Shown piece after piece: positions 34,211 through 45,820 of a stretch of DNA of 64,000 nt; the first letter of the stretch is position 1, and each line of letters opens with the position of its first letter. A program made the position numbers and the translations under genes. The stretch comes from Pilaira anomala (taxonomy: Eukaryota > Mucoromycota > Mucoromycetes > Mucorales > Mucoraceae). A model generated the notes under the pieces. The model was not told the origin of the DNA, made no database searches, and worked only from the letters and a program-made list of their open reading frames with translations. The stretch covers positions 104,140 to 168,139 of the forward strand of contig JAIXMQ010000062.1 in the NCBI GenBank assembly GCA_025716855.1, given 5' to 3'.

Positions 34211-37200
34211 ATGTCCAAACAAAAAGAACCCGAGTCCTTGAAAAGGGAAATGAATGAAACTGGCAATGGTAAAGAGAACGAAAAAGACCGTAATATTATT
34301 CGTGGTCTATTAAAGAAAATAAAGACCATGGAGAAAGAACGTGATGGGCTATTAAATCAATTACAAGATGTGAAACCAGATAGAGCAACCGCCAACCTAA
34401 AGAACCAAGTTGAGGAGCTTTTGCTTGAAAAGGAAGAATCGAAAAAGTCGCTACTTCATTTCATGAATTCCGCTGATGAGGCTGAACAAAACTTAAAGCA
34501 ACAATTAGAAGAATCGGCTAAACAAAAAGCTGAAAATGAAGATGTTATCAAAGGGAAACAGGCTTTACAAGAACAACTCGAAAAAGCTTTGTTTGAAAAC
34601 ACAACTTTACGCGAGAAAAACAATCTAATAGAAGCTCAACAAGAAAAGAACTTGCAAGAACTACAAACTGAAAACAAATCGATCAAATCAAATCTGGAAA
34701 CACAACTTTCTACCTTAGCAGAACAACTCAAAGCAGAAAAGACCGAGAAAATAAGTTTGCAAGATAAATTGAAGGAATTATCAACTGCATTAGAAGATCA
34801 AAGTTCTAGCGCCGAATTACAAAAAGAAAAGGAGGTTTTAGAAGAAAAGTTAAGTTCTGAAGCTAACGCAAAGACTCAACTTGAACAACTTGTAAAGGAA
34901 AAAGACGAAAGATTAGCAGAATTGAATAAAAAATACGATTCCAAGACAACTGAACTCAATACTAAACTGAAGGAAAGCAACAGAAAATTAGATGAGCTCA
35001 CAAAACAAAAACCGAGTAATAAAGCTAACAATAAAGCAAAAAATGAATTAGAACAGAAGTTAAAGTCGCAAGTAAAGGAAAACACCACATTGAAAGAGTT
35101 ATCCATTTCACAGGAAGTTAAGCTTAAGAGCTTGAATGAAGAAAAGGCTGAATTGGAATTACAATTAAAGGGTTTAGTGGATGATAAAACTTCCAATGAT
35201 AAGATAAAAGAATTGGAGGAAACAATCTCAAAAGTAGAGAATGATTTGAAATTAGCTCGTGATAACGAAAATCAAGCTTTGGAGAAAGTAAAAGAGCTGA
35301 AAGCAAAGGTCGAAAATGAGGAGAAGCAGTCATTAACTTTAAAGTCTGAAAAAGAAGAAGCTCTACAGAAATTAACCGAAACTCAATCAAACTTAATAGC
35401 CGAGAAGGAACAATTAGAGAAGGAGAAAAAAGAAGTACTCGATCAGTTAAAAACTTCCAAAAAATCATTTGATAGTGAAAAAGATCAGGAAGTTAAAAAA
35501 TTGAAGGAGCTGACCAACAAATTGGAGAATGAAAGAGATACATTGCAAACCAATTTAAGCCAAGCTGAAGAAAAACTTCAGTCTGCCACCAAAGAATCTG
35601 AAGAATTGAACAAGTTGAAGAAGCTGACAAACAAATTGGAGAGCGAAAGAGATACATTGCAAACCAATTTAAGCCAAGCTGAAGAAAAACTTCAGTCTGC
35701 CACAAAAGAATCTGAAGAATTGATTAAGACATCCCAAGACTTATCCAAATCACAAGCCGAACTTCAAACTTCCAACAAGACATTGAAGGAAACCGAATCT
35801 TTACTTGAACATTTAACTGAGGAACAAGAAAAATTGAAAGACGAAAAGGAAAAAATATCGACACAATTATCATTTGTTCAGACAGACCTTAAGAATGCAA
35901 ATGAAGCGCTTACGACAGCTACTGAAAATCAAAACTCACTTGAAAAAGAAAATAAACAACTTGCTAAACAACTTTCTGAAGCAGAAGCTAATCTTGAAGA
36001 TGCATTTGAGAAATTGAAAGATTCTGAACAAATGGAGAAGAAATTATCTGAAATAGAAACCAAACTAAAGACTGCTAACAACAAGTTGCGAGATACAGAT
36101 GAATCACTCAAGGTAGCCAAAGAAATGTTAAACGAGCGTGATATGGAGCTTTCAAATGCTCGTAAATCAATTGAAAATTTAGAGGAAGTAGAAGAAAAAT
36201 CAAAAAAATATGTCGCCATGTTAACAAAGACAAAAAAACAAATTTTACGATTGGAAAAAGAAAAGACCGATGCAACTAACCAAGTCGATTCATACAAAAA
36301 ACAAGTTGCATCTATTCAAAGTGAACTAGAAAATGCAAAACAACAACTTGAGAAATCTCTTCAGGAATCTGAGCAAACATCAAAGTCTGAAAATAATCTA
36401 AAGACTGAATTATCTCGTTTGAATGCAAAGTTACAGTCCACTCAAGCCGATATTAATATTTTACAAAAGGAAAGAAAAGAAGCTGTAGATGAAAAGAATA
36501 GAATGTTTGATGAACTTCAAATTAAGCAGGCCGAATTCGAAAGCTCTCAAAGTATGGCAGAAAACTTACAACATAGATTAAATGAAAGTGAACGTTTGGT
36601 AGAAGAAGCAAACGAAAAGGCCTCTGCTTTAGAAGAATCCCAAATGATGGTGGAAGAAGCTAAACGTGATGCAGCCAACAGACAGAAGCAATGGGATGAG
36701 CAAAAACGAAGATTAGAAGAAGATTTAAATCAAAGAGATCAACAAGTTAAAAAACTAGTATCTGAAGTAGAGAGTTTGAAATTATCTTCAACAGACACTA
36801 CAAATCAACTAAACTCATTACAAGAAAAGTTCAAAAAACTTGAATCTGAAACTAATACCACAAAAACAGTAATCGAATCGCTAGAAAGTGATAAACAAGA
36901 TCTATTACAAAAGGTGTCAGAAATGACCATAGAATTAGAGAAAATGACAGAACTCAAGGTTAGTTTATCACTGAATATGTAATTAACAACAATTACTGAT
37001 ATAATATTCGCATATTTAGAATCAATTAGATATAGCAAGCCAAAAAGTTAAAACTTTAGAACAAGGTCAAAGCAAAGAATTGGAAGACCTTCGTGCCAAA
37101 GAAGGTAGCCTAAAAAAATTAAACAAGGTAAAAATATTTTATTTGTGTGTTACACTGTGTTTAAATATTAATAAAAATTTATGCAGACATTGAAGGAAGA

Positions 37201-37233
37201 AATTAGAAAATTATCCAGGACACAACCACAACC

Positions 37234-37264
<31 letters not shown>

Positions 37265-37561
37265 CCCATTGTAGCAGAAGCTAGAGCTAAATCTCCATCT
37301 CCTTCTGATTATCTAAGTTCACCCAAAGTACACCCTCATGCCCACTCATTTGGAACACAATCAGAGCTCATTCGATCTGCATCCGTATCTTCCATGGCCA
37401 ACTCAATGAAAGAAGATGAAGAAATCAATTTAGAATATCTTCGAAATGTAATTATTAAATTTTTGGAATCAAAATCAACTAGAGCACAGCTTATTCCTGT
37501 GCTAACCATGATGCTCAAGTTTACACCGGATGAAGTCAAAAGATTAAATTACGCTGCTTAA
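34211..37561 (+). CDS. long coiled-coil golgin with C-terminal GRIP domain
   Basis: Three exons (34211-36958, 37020-37127, 37187-37561) encode 1076 aa. Almost the whole protein is heptad-type coiled coil (Lys/Glu/Leu/Gln-rich, without prolines) from about residue 20 to 1000. A Gln run and Ser/Pro linker follow, then a GRIP domain at the extreme C-terminus (EINLEYLRNVIIKFLESK with the conserved Tyr, then LIPVLTMMLKFTPDE). GRIP domains bind Arl1-GTP at the trans-Golgi, so the protein should tether vesicles, like Imh1 or golgin-245/97. A 114-bp (38-codon) segment at 35510-35623 is tandemly duplicated at 35624-35737 with few differences. This is a recent extension of the rod, and the repeat length keeps the frame. 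Confidence 0.88.
35510..35737 (+). repeat. 114-bp in-frame tandem duplication within the golgin rod
   Basis: Two adjacent copies of a 114-bp unit encode KLENERDTLQTNLSQAEEK and KLESERDTLQTNLSQAEEK contexts. The central roughly 70 bp are identical between copies, so the duplication is young compared with the rest of the coiled coil. Confidence 0.85.
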
Positions 37562-37705
37562 ATAATAATAATAATTAAATACATATTTACTTTAAATGGA
37601 AGATACGAAACTTTTTTTTACGTGTTTATTTCTGTTATTGTTTGTTTCTTTCACTCTTCTTTCTCGCGTTTTAACATTTTTTAATTTCTCTTCTTTTAAA
37701 AAAAA

Positions 37706-39577
37706 ATGGGAAAAGTGCGTTCAACCTATACCTTAAGACAATACACTTTACTTACTAGTGTAGTAAAATCTTCACTGCTGTCAAGAAACTTTAATACAGT
37801 GTCACTCGATACACACCTTTATTTGACAACAGAATTGTACTTGATACGAGGGTTTACTATAGCTATATTAGTACTTGCAGGAGGATTCTTTGCTGGTAAA
37901 AGAAAAAAAGAAGAAGGATCAAAACATGTTATAAATGTGATAATATACTAACGCCTACAATAGGGTTAACGTTAGGTTTAATGGGTCTGGACGAAACTAA
38001 TCTTCAAGTCATGTTGGAATCTGGTTCAGAATCAGAAAAGAGGAATGCAATACGCGTACTTGGTTTATTAAACAAGGGAAAATATTGGGTACTAGTAACT
38101 TTGTTATTATCAAACGTTATAGTGAATGAAGCTTTACCTATTGTGTTGGATTCAATTATCGGTGGTGGATATTTAGCTGTAATAATCTCAACGGCTCTTA
38201 TTGTCATATTTGGAGAGTAAGTCTTCATTTTATTATGTTATCATTCACTAAGCTAACAATTGGGTCGTTATTTTTAGAGTGATTCCACAGTGTAAGTTGA
38301 ATCAAACAATTTGAATTTAGGTTTTTTTTTCGATTAATTTAAACAAATTAAAGCAATCTGTGTTCGTTATGGCTTAGCAGTTGGTGCAAAATGTTCAAAG
38401 TATGAAAATCCATTTTGACTTTCTTATCCATATACAGATCAGCTTAATGCTAACTATTTTCACTTAGTGTTGTTTTATTCATAATGTATATTATGTATCC
38501 AATTGCTTATCCTATGGCTTGTATATTAGATTATTTTCTGGGAGAATCTCGTGGAACAATTTATAAAAAAGCCGGTTCGTCATTTCACAAATATTTAAAT
38601 TCGAAAGGCATTAGAAGATTTAACATTTTAGAAAATGAATAGGACTGAAGTCATTAGTTTCGCTTCATAGATCGGATGATGATATGGAAGGATTGACAGC
38701 TGATGAAGTTCATATTATTCGATCAGTACTGGAATTGAGAGAGAAACTGGTTACTGACATCATGACACCAATGGAGAACGTATTTACCCTATCAATTCAT
38801 TGTATACTAGATAAAGAATTAGTGCATCAAATATTAAGGAATGGATATTCACGCATACCAATCAAGGAATCAGACACTTGCTTCAATTATATTGGCATGT
38901 TGCTTGTTAAAAATTTGATAAGTTATGATTCTAACGATAATCTTCCTGTCAGTCATTTTCCTCTCAGTCCATTACCAGAGACTTTTCCAAATACTAGTTG
39001 TTTAGATATTTTGAACTTTTTTCAAGAGGGAAAAAGTAGTGTGTTTACATTATTTTAAACTATTTTACATGAAAAACTCATGTGTATACAAACATAAATT
39101 TATCTAGGTCATATGGCTATTGTATCTAATTATCCTGGAGGTTACGAAGGTGCCTTAGGTGTTATCACATTAGAAGATGTAATTGAAGGTTTAATAGGCG
39201 AAGAAATAGTAGATGAAACAGATGTGTTTGTGGATGGTAAAGTTATACATAAAGTTTTATAAAAACTCTTAAATTGCTATTTTGTTGACGCAGATGTATA
39301 TATCTTCAAATTAGTTCGCAGAAAAATACGAGTAAGCGGATTACAAAAACGAAACTCTAATATCATCATCCACTCTCCTTTACTTACAGCAAGATCATCT
39401 GATAATACCACTCCTCGTATAAATACAGATGAATCAACAGGTATCAGGATTAGGCTAAAAGGCTATGGTGCGATTGTTGATAGTAGTGGAGGCAATGCTA
39501 ACAACGCTTTATCCTCTTCTTTCCAACAACAAAATAACGCTCAAAACAATAACTTCAACAATGAGCCTAAATTATAG
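37706..39577 (+). CDS. CNNM/Mam3-type DUF21-CBS membrane protein
   Basis: Eight exons (37706-37895, 37964-38216, 38278-38291, 38354-38399, 38468-38574, 38643-39035, 39108-39236, 39294-39577) encode 471 aa. The N-terminal DUF21 region has about four hydrophobic segments, the signature [17 protein letters not shown], and [16 protein letters not shown]. The CBS pair follows ([44 protein letters not shown]). This is the eukaryotic CNNM/Mam3 family, linked to magnesium and manganese homeostasis at vacuole or plasma membranes. The tail is Asn/Ser-rich. Exon 3 is a 14-nt micro-exon (38278-38291) and exon 4 is 46 nt. Both are required to keep EVIPQSICVRYG intact, so they are well supported. Confidence 0.88.
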
Positions 39578-39831
39578 TATTATCATCATCCTAATTATTA
39601 TTACATTAACCATTACTACTGTAACAACTAACTCTATACATTTACATTTTTATTCAATGTATATGCTATCTAAACTGTTTTGTAATCTTCATTTCACTAC
39701 ACAAAAAATTTAAAGTAAATAGCAAAATAATACATAAAAAGAAATATCGTCGGTGATATGTTCATTAAAAATGCGCTTATTTGTTTTTATTAGTTATTTA
39801 AAAACATTGATAAAGTTTCTATGTATTGCGT

Positions 39832-41124
39832 TTAAGGATTTATGTTTACATGATTTAAAGAGGTTTCCATAGTCTCTATCCAACCATTTAAGTCACCCAG
39901 AGTTGCCCAAATAGTATCATAAAATTGTTGTGGAGTTTTTAAGCCATCCATGTTGAGTGCAGGAATAAGAGGAACACCATCTTCGTCTGTATTTGACTTT
40001 GGGTCCGATTGATAATAAAATGACTTTTCTTTTTCCTCGCGCTCTAATCGTTGTTTAAATATTTCAGCTTCTGAAGAAATAGAGGTTAATGCAGGAATGT
40101 TCTTTTTTTCATCTTGTTGTTTAACTATGTCTTGTATAGCCTACAAAAAAATATAAGGTTTAGACACAGTGTATTAATATGTATATATAAATATGTTACC
40201 TTTTTTTTAGGAGTGACATTATCTGCACTGATACTACGGCGATGAGAGTCATTTGACATTAACTTGAGTTCATCATGATTAAGTTGCTGTTGTTGGTGTA
40301 ACTGTTTATTTGCAATTACTGTCTTTAAAGGTAAATTACTTTCGTTTGAAGGCCTTAAAGTAGTTGCAGACCGTACACGTCTAGCTAAAGGGGAAGAACC
40401 ATTTGACATAGCGTTTTTAAGGTTGGGTACAGATAACGAAATCGATTCATGACCATCCGGTACAGAAAGTGCACCAGGATAAAGTTTTTGTCCTGTTTCG
40501 TGTACTGCCCTTTGGTCAGAATGAGATCTAGCACGAATCATTGGCTTACTACCATCATTTGAACCAGCTCTTGTCATGGGCGTAAGTTTTGAAACGGGTG
40601 TATTCATCAAGTTACGAGTTGCTCCAGGCACTAATCTTCCACCATGATGTGATAAAAAATCTATTTGATTATTTAAGTTATCATTTAACAATAAATCGTT
40701 ATTACGTCGAGGTGATTCTTGATGTTGTAATAAAGATGGTGGTGAATCAAGAGATATTGGTGGTTTAGGTGAATTTTCAGGTACGAATTTTGGTGAATGA
40801 TTTATTTGTCCATTCGATATATTGAGCGATTCTGCAGCCTTTTGTTCTGCAGTCATAAACATACGAACGAGTGGAAGTGATTCAGGACTACGGGTATAAT
40901 TAGTTGGTTTTGTTGTTGTAGTTGTCTCGGATTCATTCAGTATTACAGGACTACTCAACAGTTTATTATTTTCTATCTTTGGCTTTACTGTCTTTTGGTC
41001 ACCTTTTATCGTATCAAATTCCCACCCATCATCATCCACTTTATCAAAGTCATCCATAACCGGATCTTCTGTTTCGCTAGGGAAAAATTAACTTATTTTT
41101 TGTTTTATTTTACATATATATACT

Positions 41125-41156
<32 letters not shown>

Positions 41157-42381
41157 AAGCATACCTTTCACTAAGTTCATTTGATATAATACTACATCGT
41201 TTTGATGCATCATTTGTTTTCTTCCATTTTTCATATTTAGAAATAACATCTCTCAAAGAGGACCTTGGCACTTTTAGTACACTTCTGATAAATTTTGATT
41301 TTAAAAGTTCGTCTGCATTAAGCCGCTATAAAATCGTTAGTAGGTTTACTTTTTTCTTTTCTGTATAAATTAACACTTACTTCACTTGGGTGTTCTGTTA
41401 AACATAGATCTGTAAACTCTCTTATTGCGGGCGAAAATGTATCGGGCAATCTTGGTGGTGCAGATTTCGGAATAACGGAAATGGCACGCATAGGATCTAT
41501 ATTGGCAAGTGGTGGATTGCCTGTGGCCATTTCATAAACAGTAATACCTAAGGACCATATATCCGCTTTATAATCATATGAAGCGCCCTCTCTAATTACT
41601 TCGGGCGCCATCCAGTATCTATATATCCCAAGTTAATGACCTGAATAAAAAAAAAAGAATGCAGGTAAAATACATACGGAGTACCAACAAAGGTACTTCT
41701 TCGAAGAGAATTCGCAGCTGCAACACCAAAATCACATAACTGAACATTGCCCTCAGCAGTTAAGAGAATATTTGCAGCTAACCAAATCCAGTTAATAAAG
41801 AAAGACTTTCTTTCTTTTTTTCTTTTTACCTTTTATATCTCTATGAATAATATGATTTTTATGCAAATATGAAAGTGCCAGCAAAACTTCTCGAGTAATC
41901 ACTGCAATAAATTTTTCTTCTATATTACCTGACTTCATCTAAATGAAATGAGATGAGTTATAAACAATTTTTTAAATAACAAGGAAATGCTTTATTTTAC
42001 AATAGTTCGGACACTTCCGCCAGCTGCATAGTCCATAATAATCCAAAGTTTCATGTCGTTAAGAAAGCTACCATAGTATGGTGTAATATTTTGTGATTTA
42101 GCATGGGTTAACTGCGACAGTAACGATATCTCTTTCTGAATGTCATCTACATCGTCTTCTTCTGTATCTAAATTTAAAACTTTGATGGCAATCACTTTAT
42201 TCGTTCGAGTATCGATTCTATAAAAATAAAAATAAAATTAATCTGCTTTATTTCTTTTAATTCAACCCTATCTTTTTTGTTACCCTTTATATACAGAGCC
42301 ATAAGCTCCCTTTCCAACTTTCTTAAGTTTTTTATACAGTTGTGAAGCAAGTACAGTTGGTGCTGTTGGTTTGGAACTCAT
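39832..42381 (-). CDS. STE20-family kinase, germinal-centre-kinase (MST/Nak1/Kic1) type
   Basis: Eight exons (42381-42284, 42217-42001, 41938-41830, 41777-41678, 41618-41381, 41325-41165, 41076-40200, 40140-39832) encode 702 aa. The kinase domain is N-terminal (about residues 18-270), the GCK layout that separates it from PAKs. Motifs are [43 protein letters not shown] (split by an intron), [20 protein letters not shown] and YWMAPEVI. The C-terminal half is Ser/Pro/Asn-rich and acidic near [20 protein letters not shown]. The last exon gives a conserved-looking tail with a [10 protein letters not shown] segment. Fungal homologues (Nak1, Kic1, Sps1) act in the RAM/SIN morphogenesis networks; the exact orthology is not resolved here. 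No CRIB motif is present. Confidence 0.88.
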
Positions 42382-43149
42382 GTATCCCTCTTTTATTTAT
42401 GGTATATATTTGGAAAAACAATGAGAGTGTGCCATAGAATCAAATTTTGATACCGGTTTCTGGGTTTGAATTATCATTTTTTGAACATTATTTTTTTGAT
42501 TTACTAAAACTTATAATTCACTATAAAAACCGAGACCTTTGGTCTCCCTACAAACAAAAGATTTACTTAAACTATATAATTACAAGAATCGCTTAAATAT
42601 CTTTAATTATATCGAAATGAAAGTCTTGTATGAATAAAACAGGTATATGTATGGGTACAAAGAGTAGAAAGAACCAGAAGCTGGTGTGACATAGTACTTG
42701 GTAAGAAGTTTCTTTGATGAAGCCTATTGTCAGTGTCACTGGGATTTTTTTTTCTGGGGTCATTTTGAATAAATTGAGAGTAGATAAGTATAATTAAGTA
42801 TAGCATGTATTTACTGAATATAAATAATAAATAGACACTAATTAAGTAAGAGAAGAAAGTTTAATTTATACCTGCTCTCAAAAAAACATAGGGCTTGGAC
42901 TGAGGTATTAGAGTATAAAAAATAAATTTCCCAACCTTTATTCTATGTCATGACTGTTATATTAAAGTAATTGAAGCTTAAAAAGTGCCCTTATTGCTGT
43001 TATACTTTCATCTGATTGTGTTTATCTTTAAAAAGTTAAATTTCGGCTCTATGTTGAAATTTGATGATTTTACGACTTCTATTTTTAGGTAAATGTTTCA
43101 CATTTTATAAAATCAAAAAAAAAAAAAAAAAAAAGATAGCACATTCTTC
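42382..43149. other. spacer upstream of the GCK gene, no gene seen
   Basis: AT-rich spacer with one 20-nt A run near 43115-43135. The first 150 bp should be the kinase promoter. No supportable coding region was found. Confidence 0.4.
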
Positions 43150-43880
43150 ATTTAAAAAGGAAGAGGTTAAATTGTTGAAATCACTGTTGGATTGACTGAT
43201 ATTGGTTGAGAGTGCAGGCAATGTTTGCTGGAATAATAGTTGTTCTATCCCAGATAGTCCTATGGCCGAAGCGGAGAGGGTATCCCGAACGTGGTTGCTT
43301 TTTTCTAGTTACACATTGTGGGTTGATGACCTTGTTTTTCAGCTTTACTTCTTTTTCATTGACATTTTTGTTTCTTGTATGTATGTATGTATGTATGTAT
43401 GTATGGCATGTGATACAAACCTGTGTGTATCGTCCACGTATAGTCTCTTTCCATTTTCCACCGTATCGCAGATGCCCTTTGATTCGTAAACCGACTCTTT
43501 TTTCTTGTCTTCCTTTGACCAGATCCAGCATCAATACCGACAGCTGAAGCTTTTCTGGAAGGTAATACTTTTATCAACACATGCCTCCTCAGCTTTGTAG
43601 ACACCGTGACCTGAATTTTTTAAATCAAATAAATCTGGCGGCGTATTTTTTACAGCGAGTTTAGCTCTGACAGATTCAGTTTGAAGCATTTTATGTATAA
43701 TAGCCATTCTCTTGATATGTTGAGATTTTCTTTTGATTTTCAGTTCTGTGCGAATCTGTAAGAAATCTTTTTGTGTGATAAAACATAAGAAGATACATCT
43801 ATTTTTATAAAAACATGGTTTAAATAATATGTTCATGCAAAAAAATATCTGATTTTTTTTTACCTGATTCTTTTAAAATT
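43150..43880 (-). pseudogene. broken ORF, possibly mobile-element derived
   Basis: Protein-like sequence on the minus strand is spread over several frames and is interrupted by a microsatellite. Segments are RTELKIKRKSQHIKRMAIIH, then VRAKLAVKNTPPDLFDLKN, then in another frame LRIKGHLRYGGKWKETIRGR. Finally comes QPRSGYPLRFGHRTIWDR followed by PANIACTLNQYQSIQQ. The ending HRTIWDR..(x)..ANI is reminiscent of the WDRDxNAAxNI C-terminus of TnpB/Fanzor-type proteins, but the resemblance is weak and frames must be shifted, so this is a guess. No start codon or intact exon chain could be built. Confidence 0.3.
43377..43405. repeat. (GTAT)n microsatellite
   Basis: About seven perfect GTAT/ATGT tetranucleotide repeats. 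They lie inside the broken ORF described for 43150-43880, where they would translate as repeated IHTY units. Confidence 0.9.
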
Positions 43881-43889
43881 GCGTCTTTT

Positions 43890-44275
43890 AAAAAGGTAAC
43901 TAAAATGAACATCTGCACTCAAATCTGCAGTACCTGAATCACACATAGGATAAATGATTTTATGATCTTTAATGGCCTAAGTTCCAACCTATCAGTATAC
44001 TTTTTTTTTCTCTATAGTACAAAAAAAACAAAGTATATACTCTTAACGTATCTCCTTGAATATAATTCTGTCCATAATCAATAGCTAAACCAGTACCACC
44101 ATTACGATCTAAATAACTATGTCGATCAATTACCATTTATATATCTGAACAAATTAACATCTTTTTCTTTTTGTGAAAGTGAATAAACTATTTTTATTTT
44201 CCATGAGTACAAAAAAATAAACTCCATAAAGTCATACTGTATCAAAGTCATTGGTATCAACCATGGCTAAAGTAA
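43890..44275 (-). pseudogene. NDUFAF7/MidA-like methyltransferase fragment
   Basis: On the minus strand an exon-like block reads RNGGTGLAIDYGQNYIQGDT plus LR (44110-44045). A GTATAT...CTTAG intron follows, then AIKDHKIIYPMCDSGTADLS, continuing ADV (about 43980-43910). This closely follows the NDUFAF7 (mitochondrial complex I arginine methyltransferase) pattern G-G-x-A-L-I-x-D-Y-G...GDTLRA...H...PGTADLTADVDF. The upstream MVDTNDFDT (from about 44265) is disrupted by stops and the downstream sequence loses the family pattern. I therefore call a fragment, not a gene. The expected N-terminal Rossmann part is not found nearby. Confidence 0.5.
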
Positions 44276-44670
44276 TATAATATAAAAAAGAAAGATGTAC
44301 ATATACGTTATAAGATACATCATGGGATCTGAAACATGTGCTACATTATAAATTTCCTTTGGAAACTAAACAAAACGCCCACTCTAGTAGATAGATAGCA
44401 ACCATTTATTTTATAACTGTAAATATGACGTAAACACTATGGTATTCTTTCTTATATATAGTATGTGAATTTTTTTTTTTTCCTCTCCTTTTTTTTCCTT
44501 TTCTTTATATCCTTTTTCAAAAGTAAGTAATAACTATAAAGTTTTTCTCAAGATTCCACTCTGAATGATGTCAAAACTCTCTAGAAATGCTGCCGTCAAA
44601 ACATTTTTAAAACTTTCAAACCCGTTTGCTCTCTCACTCTGCTAAATCCTGCTAGTTGAAAAAAAAAAAA
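44276..44670. other. spacer without a gene
   Basis: AT-rich with T/A runs at 44470-44500 and 44658-44670. It leads into the tandem repeat array. Nothing codes convincingly. Confidence 0.35.
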
Positions 44671-44671
44671 T

Positions 44672-45135
44672 CTTTGAGGTTTTGGGTGGGTCTCTTGTTC
44701 TACTTTCTCACAAAACTTTTGGTTATTCTCGCTCTCTCTGTGCAAAATTCTTTTACTCCTGCTCTATGCAAAAAATCCTTTGAGGTTTTGGGTGGGCCTC
44801 TGGCTCTATTTTGTAACAAGCTTTGGTTTTTCTCTCTCTGACTCCTGCTGTATGCGAAAATTCTTTGAGGTTTTGGGTGGGCCTTGGACTCCTGCTTTAT
44901 GCAAAAATCCTTTGAGGTTTTGGGTGTACCTCTTGCTCTATTTTGTAACAAGCTTTGGTTTCTCTCTCTCTGACTCCTGCTGTATGCAAAAATTCTTTGA
45001 GGTTTTGGGTGGGCCTTGGACTCCTGCTTTATGCAAAAATCCTTTGAGGTTTTGGGTGGGCCTCTTGCTCCATTTTGTTACAAAACTTTGGTTATTCTCT
45101 CTCTCTGTTGTATACAAAAATTCTTTGGATCTCTT
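44672..45135. repeat. composite 132-bp tandem repeat (85 + 47 bp subunits)
   Basis: The motif GAGGTTTTGGGTG starts at 44676, 44782, 44867, 44914, 44999 and 45046, giving spacings 106, 85, 47, 85 and 47. A long subunit (...CTATTTTGTAACAAGCTTTGG...) therefore alternates with a short one (...CCTTGGACTCCTGCTTTATGC...) as a 132-bp higher-order unit. The outermost copies are more diverged. Because 132 is divisible by three, a plus-strand frame (44780-45169, 129 codons) stays open and repeats every 44 residues (EVLGGPWTPALCKNP ... SFGFSLSDSCC). The minus strand is also partly open. Whether either strand is translated is unknown. Confidence 0.85.
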
Positions 45136-45357
45136 ACTCTATTATAGCTTAATAAAACCATTATTTTAAATCTCTTTGACTTAATAAATTTATGTTTGAA
45201 ATTTTCCTTTTATTATAATACTTTATACTTGAAATATCAGTGAGATACCTTCATATGTTTCTCTTAAAAAAATAAGACACCATCAACACCGCCTATATGC
45301 ATGACTCACTTTTTTCATAGACCTGATAACAAAACAAATGAAGAATCTTATACAGGG

Positions 45358-45388
<31 letters not shown>

Positions 45389-45820
45389 GAACCATTCAGA
45401 AGCTCAATGTACATTAGTGCTAATGAGTTTTTCAAAATCGAGAACTATGAGAAACACTTTTTTAAATTTATCTTTATTAATTGAATCAACAATTTTTTTT
45501 TATTGTTTTCAAAGTGGTTTTTAATCCTATAATATTTATGGAGTTTTGGTAACTGATTATCGGGTACATACATAAAAAAAAGTAATTAAATCATCACTTC
45601 GACTATGTAACTATATATATATATTTCTTTAAAAAAAAATGAAGTGCTCTAATTCTAAAGAAAGGTTTTAAACTAGGAATGAGGAGGAGGAAAAAACATG
45701 TTATGAGTCAAAAAAAAAATGCAAGACGTGAATAACTGTATTTCTGAAAGATAAATGAGCACAGGTATTTGTTATTTCCTATAATTTAAAAGGAATGCTG
45801 AGAGTAGGATCTGTTATTAT
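45136..45820. other. spacer without a gene
   Basis: AT-rich stretch with a T run at 45358-45384. I see no feature that can be supported. Confidence 0.35.

Noticed and set aside
34876..36297. antisense Ser/Phe-rich frames opposite the golgin
   Set aside because: Reverse complements of a Lys/Glu/Leu coiled coil, which commonly stay open.
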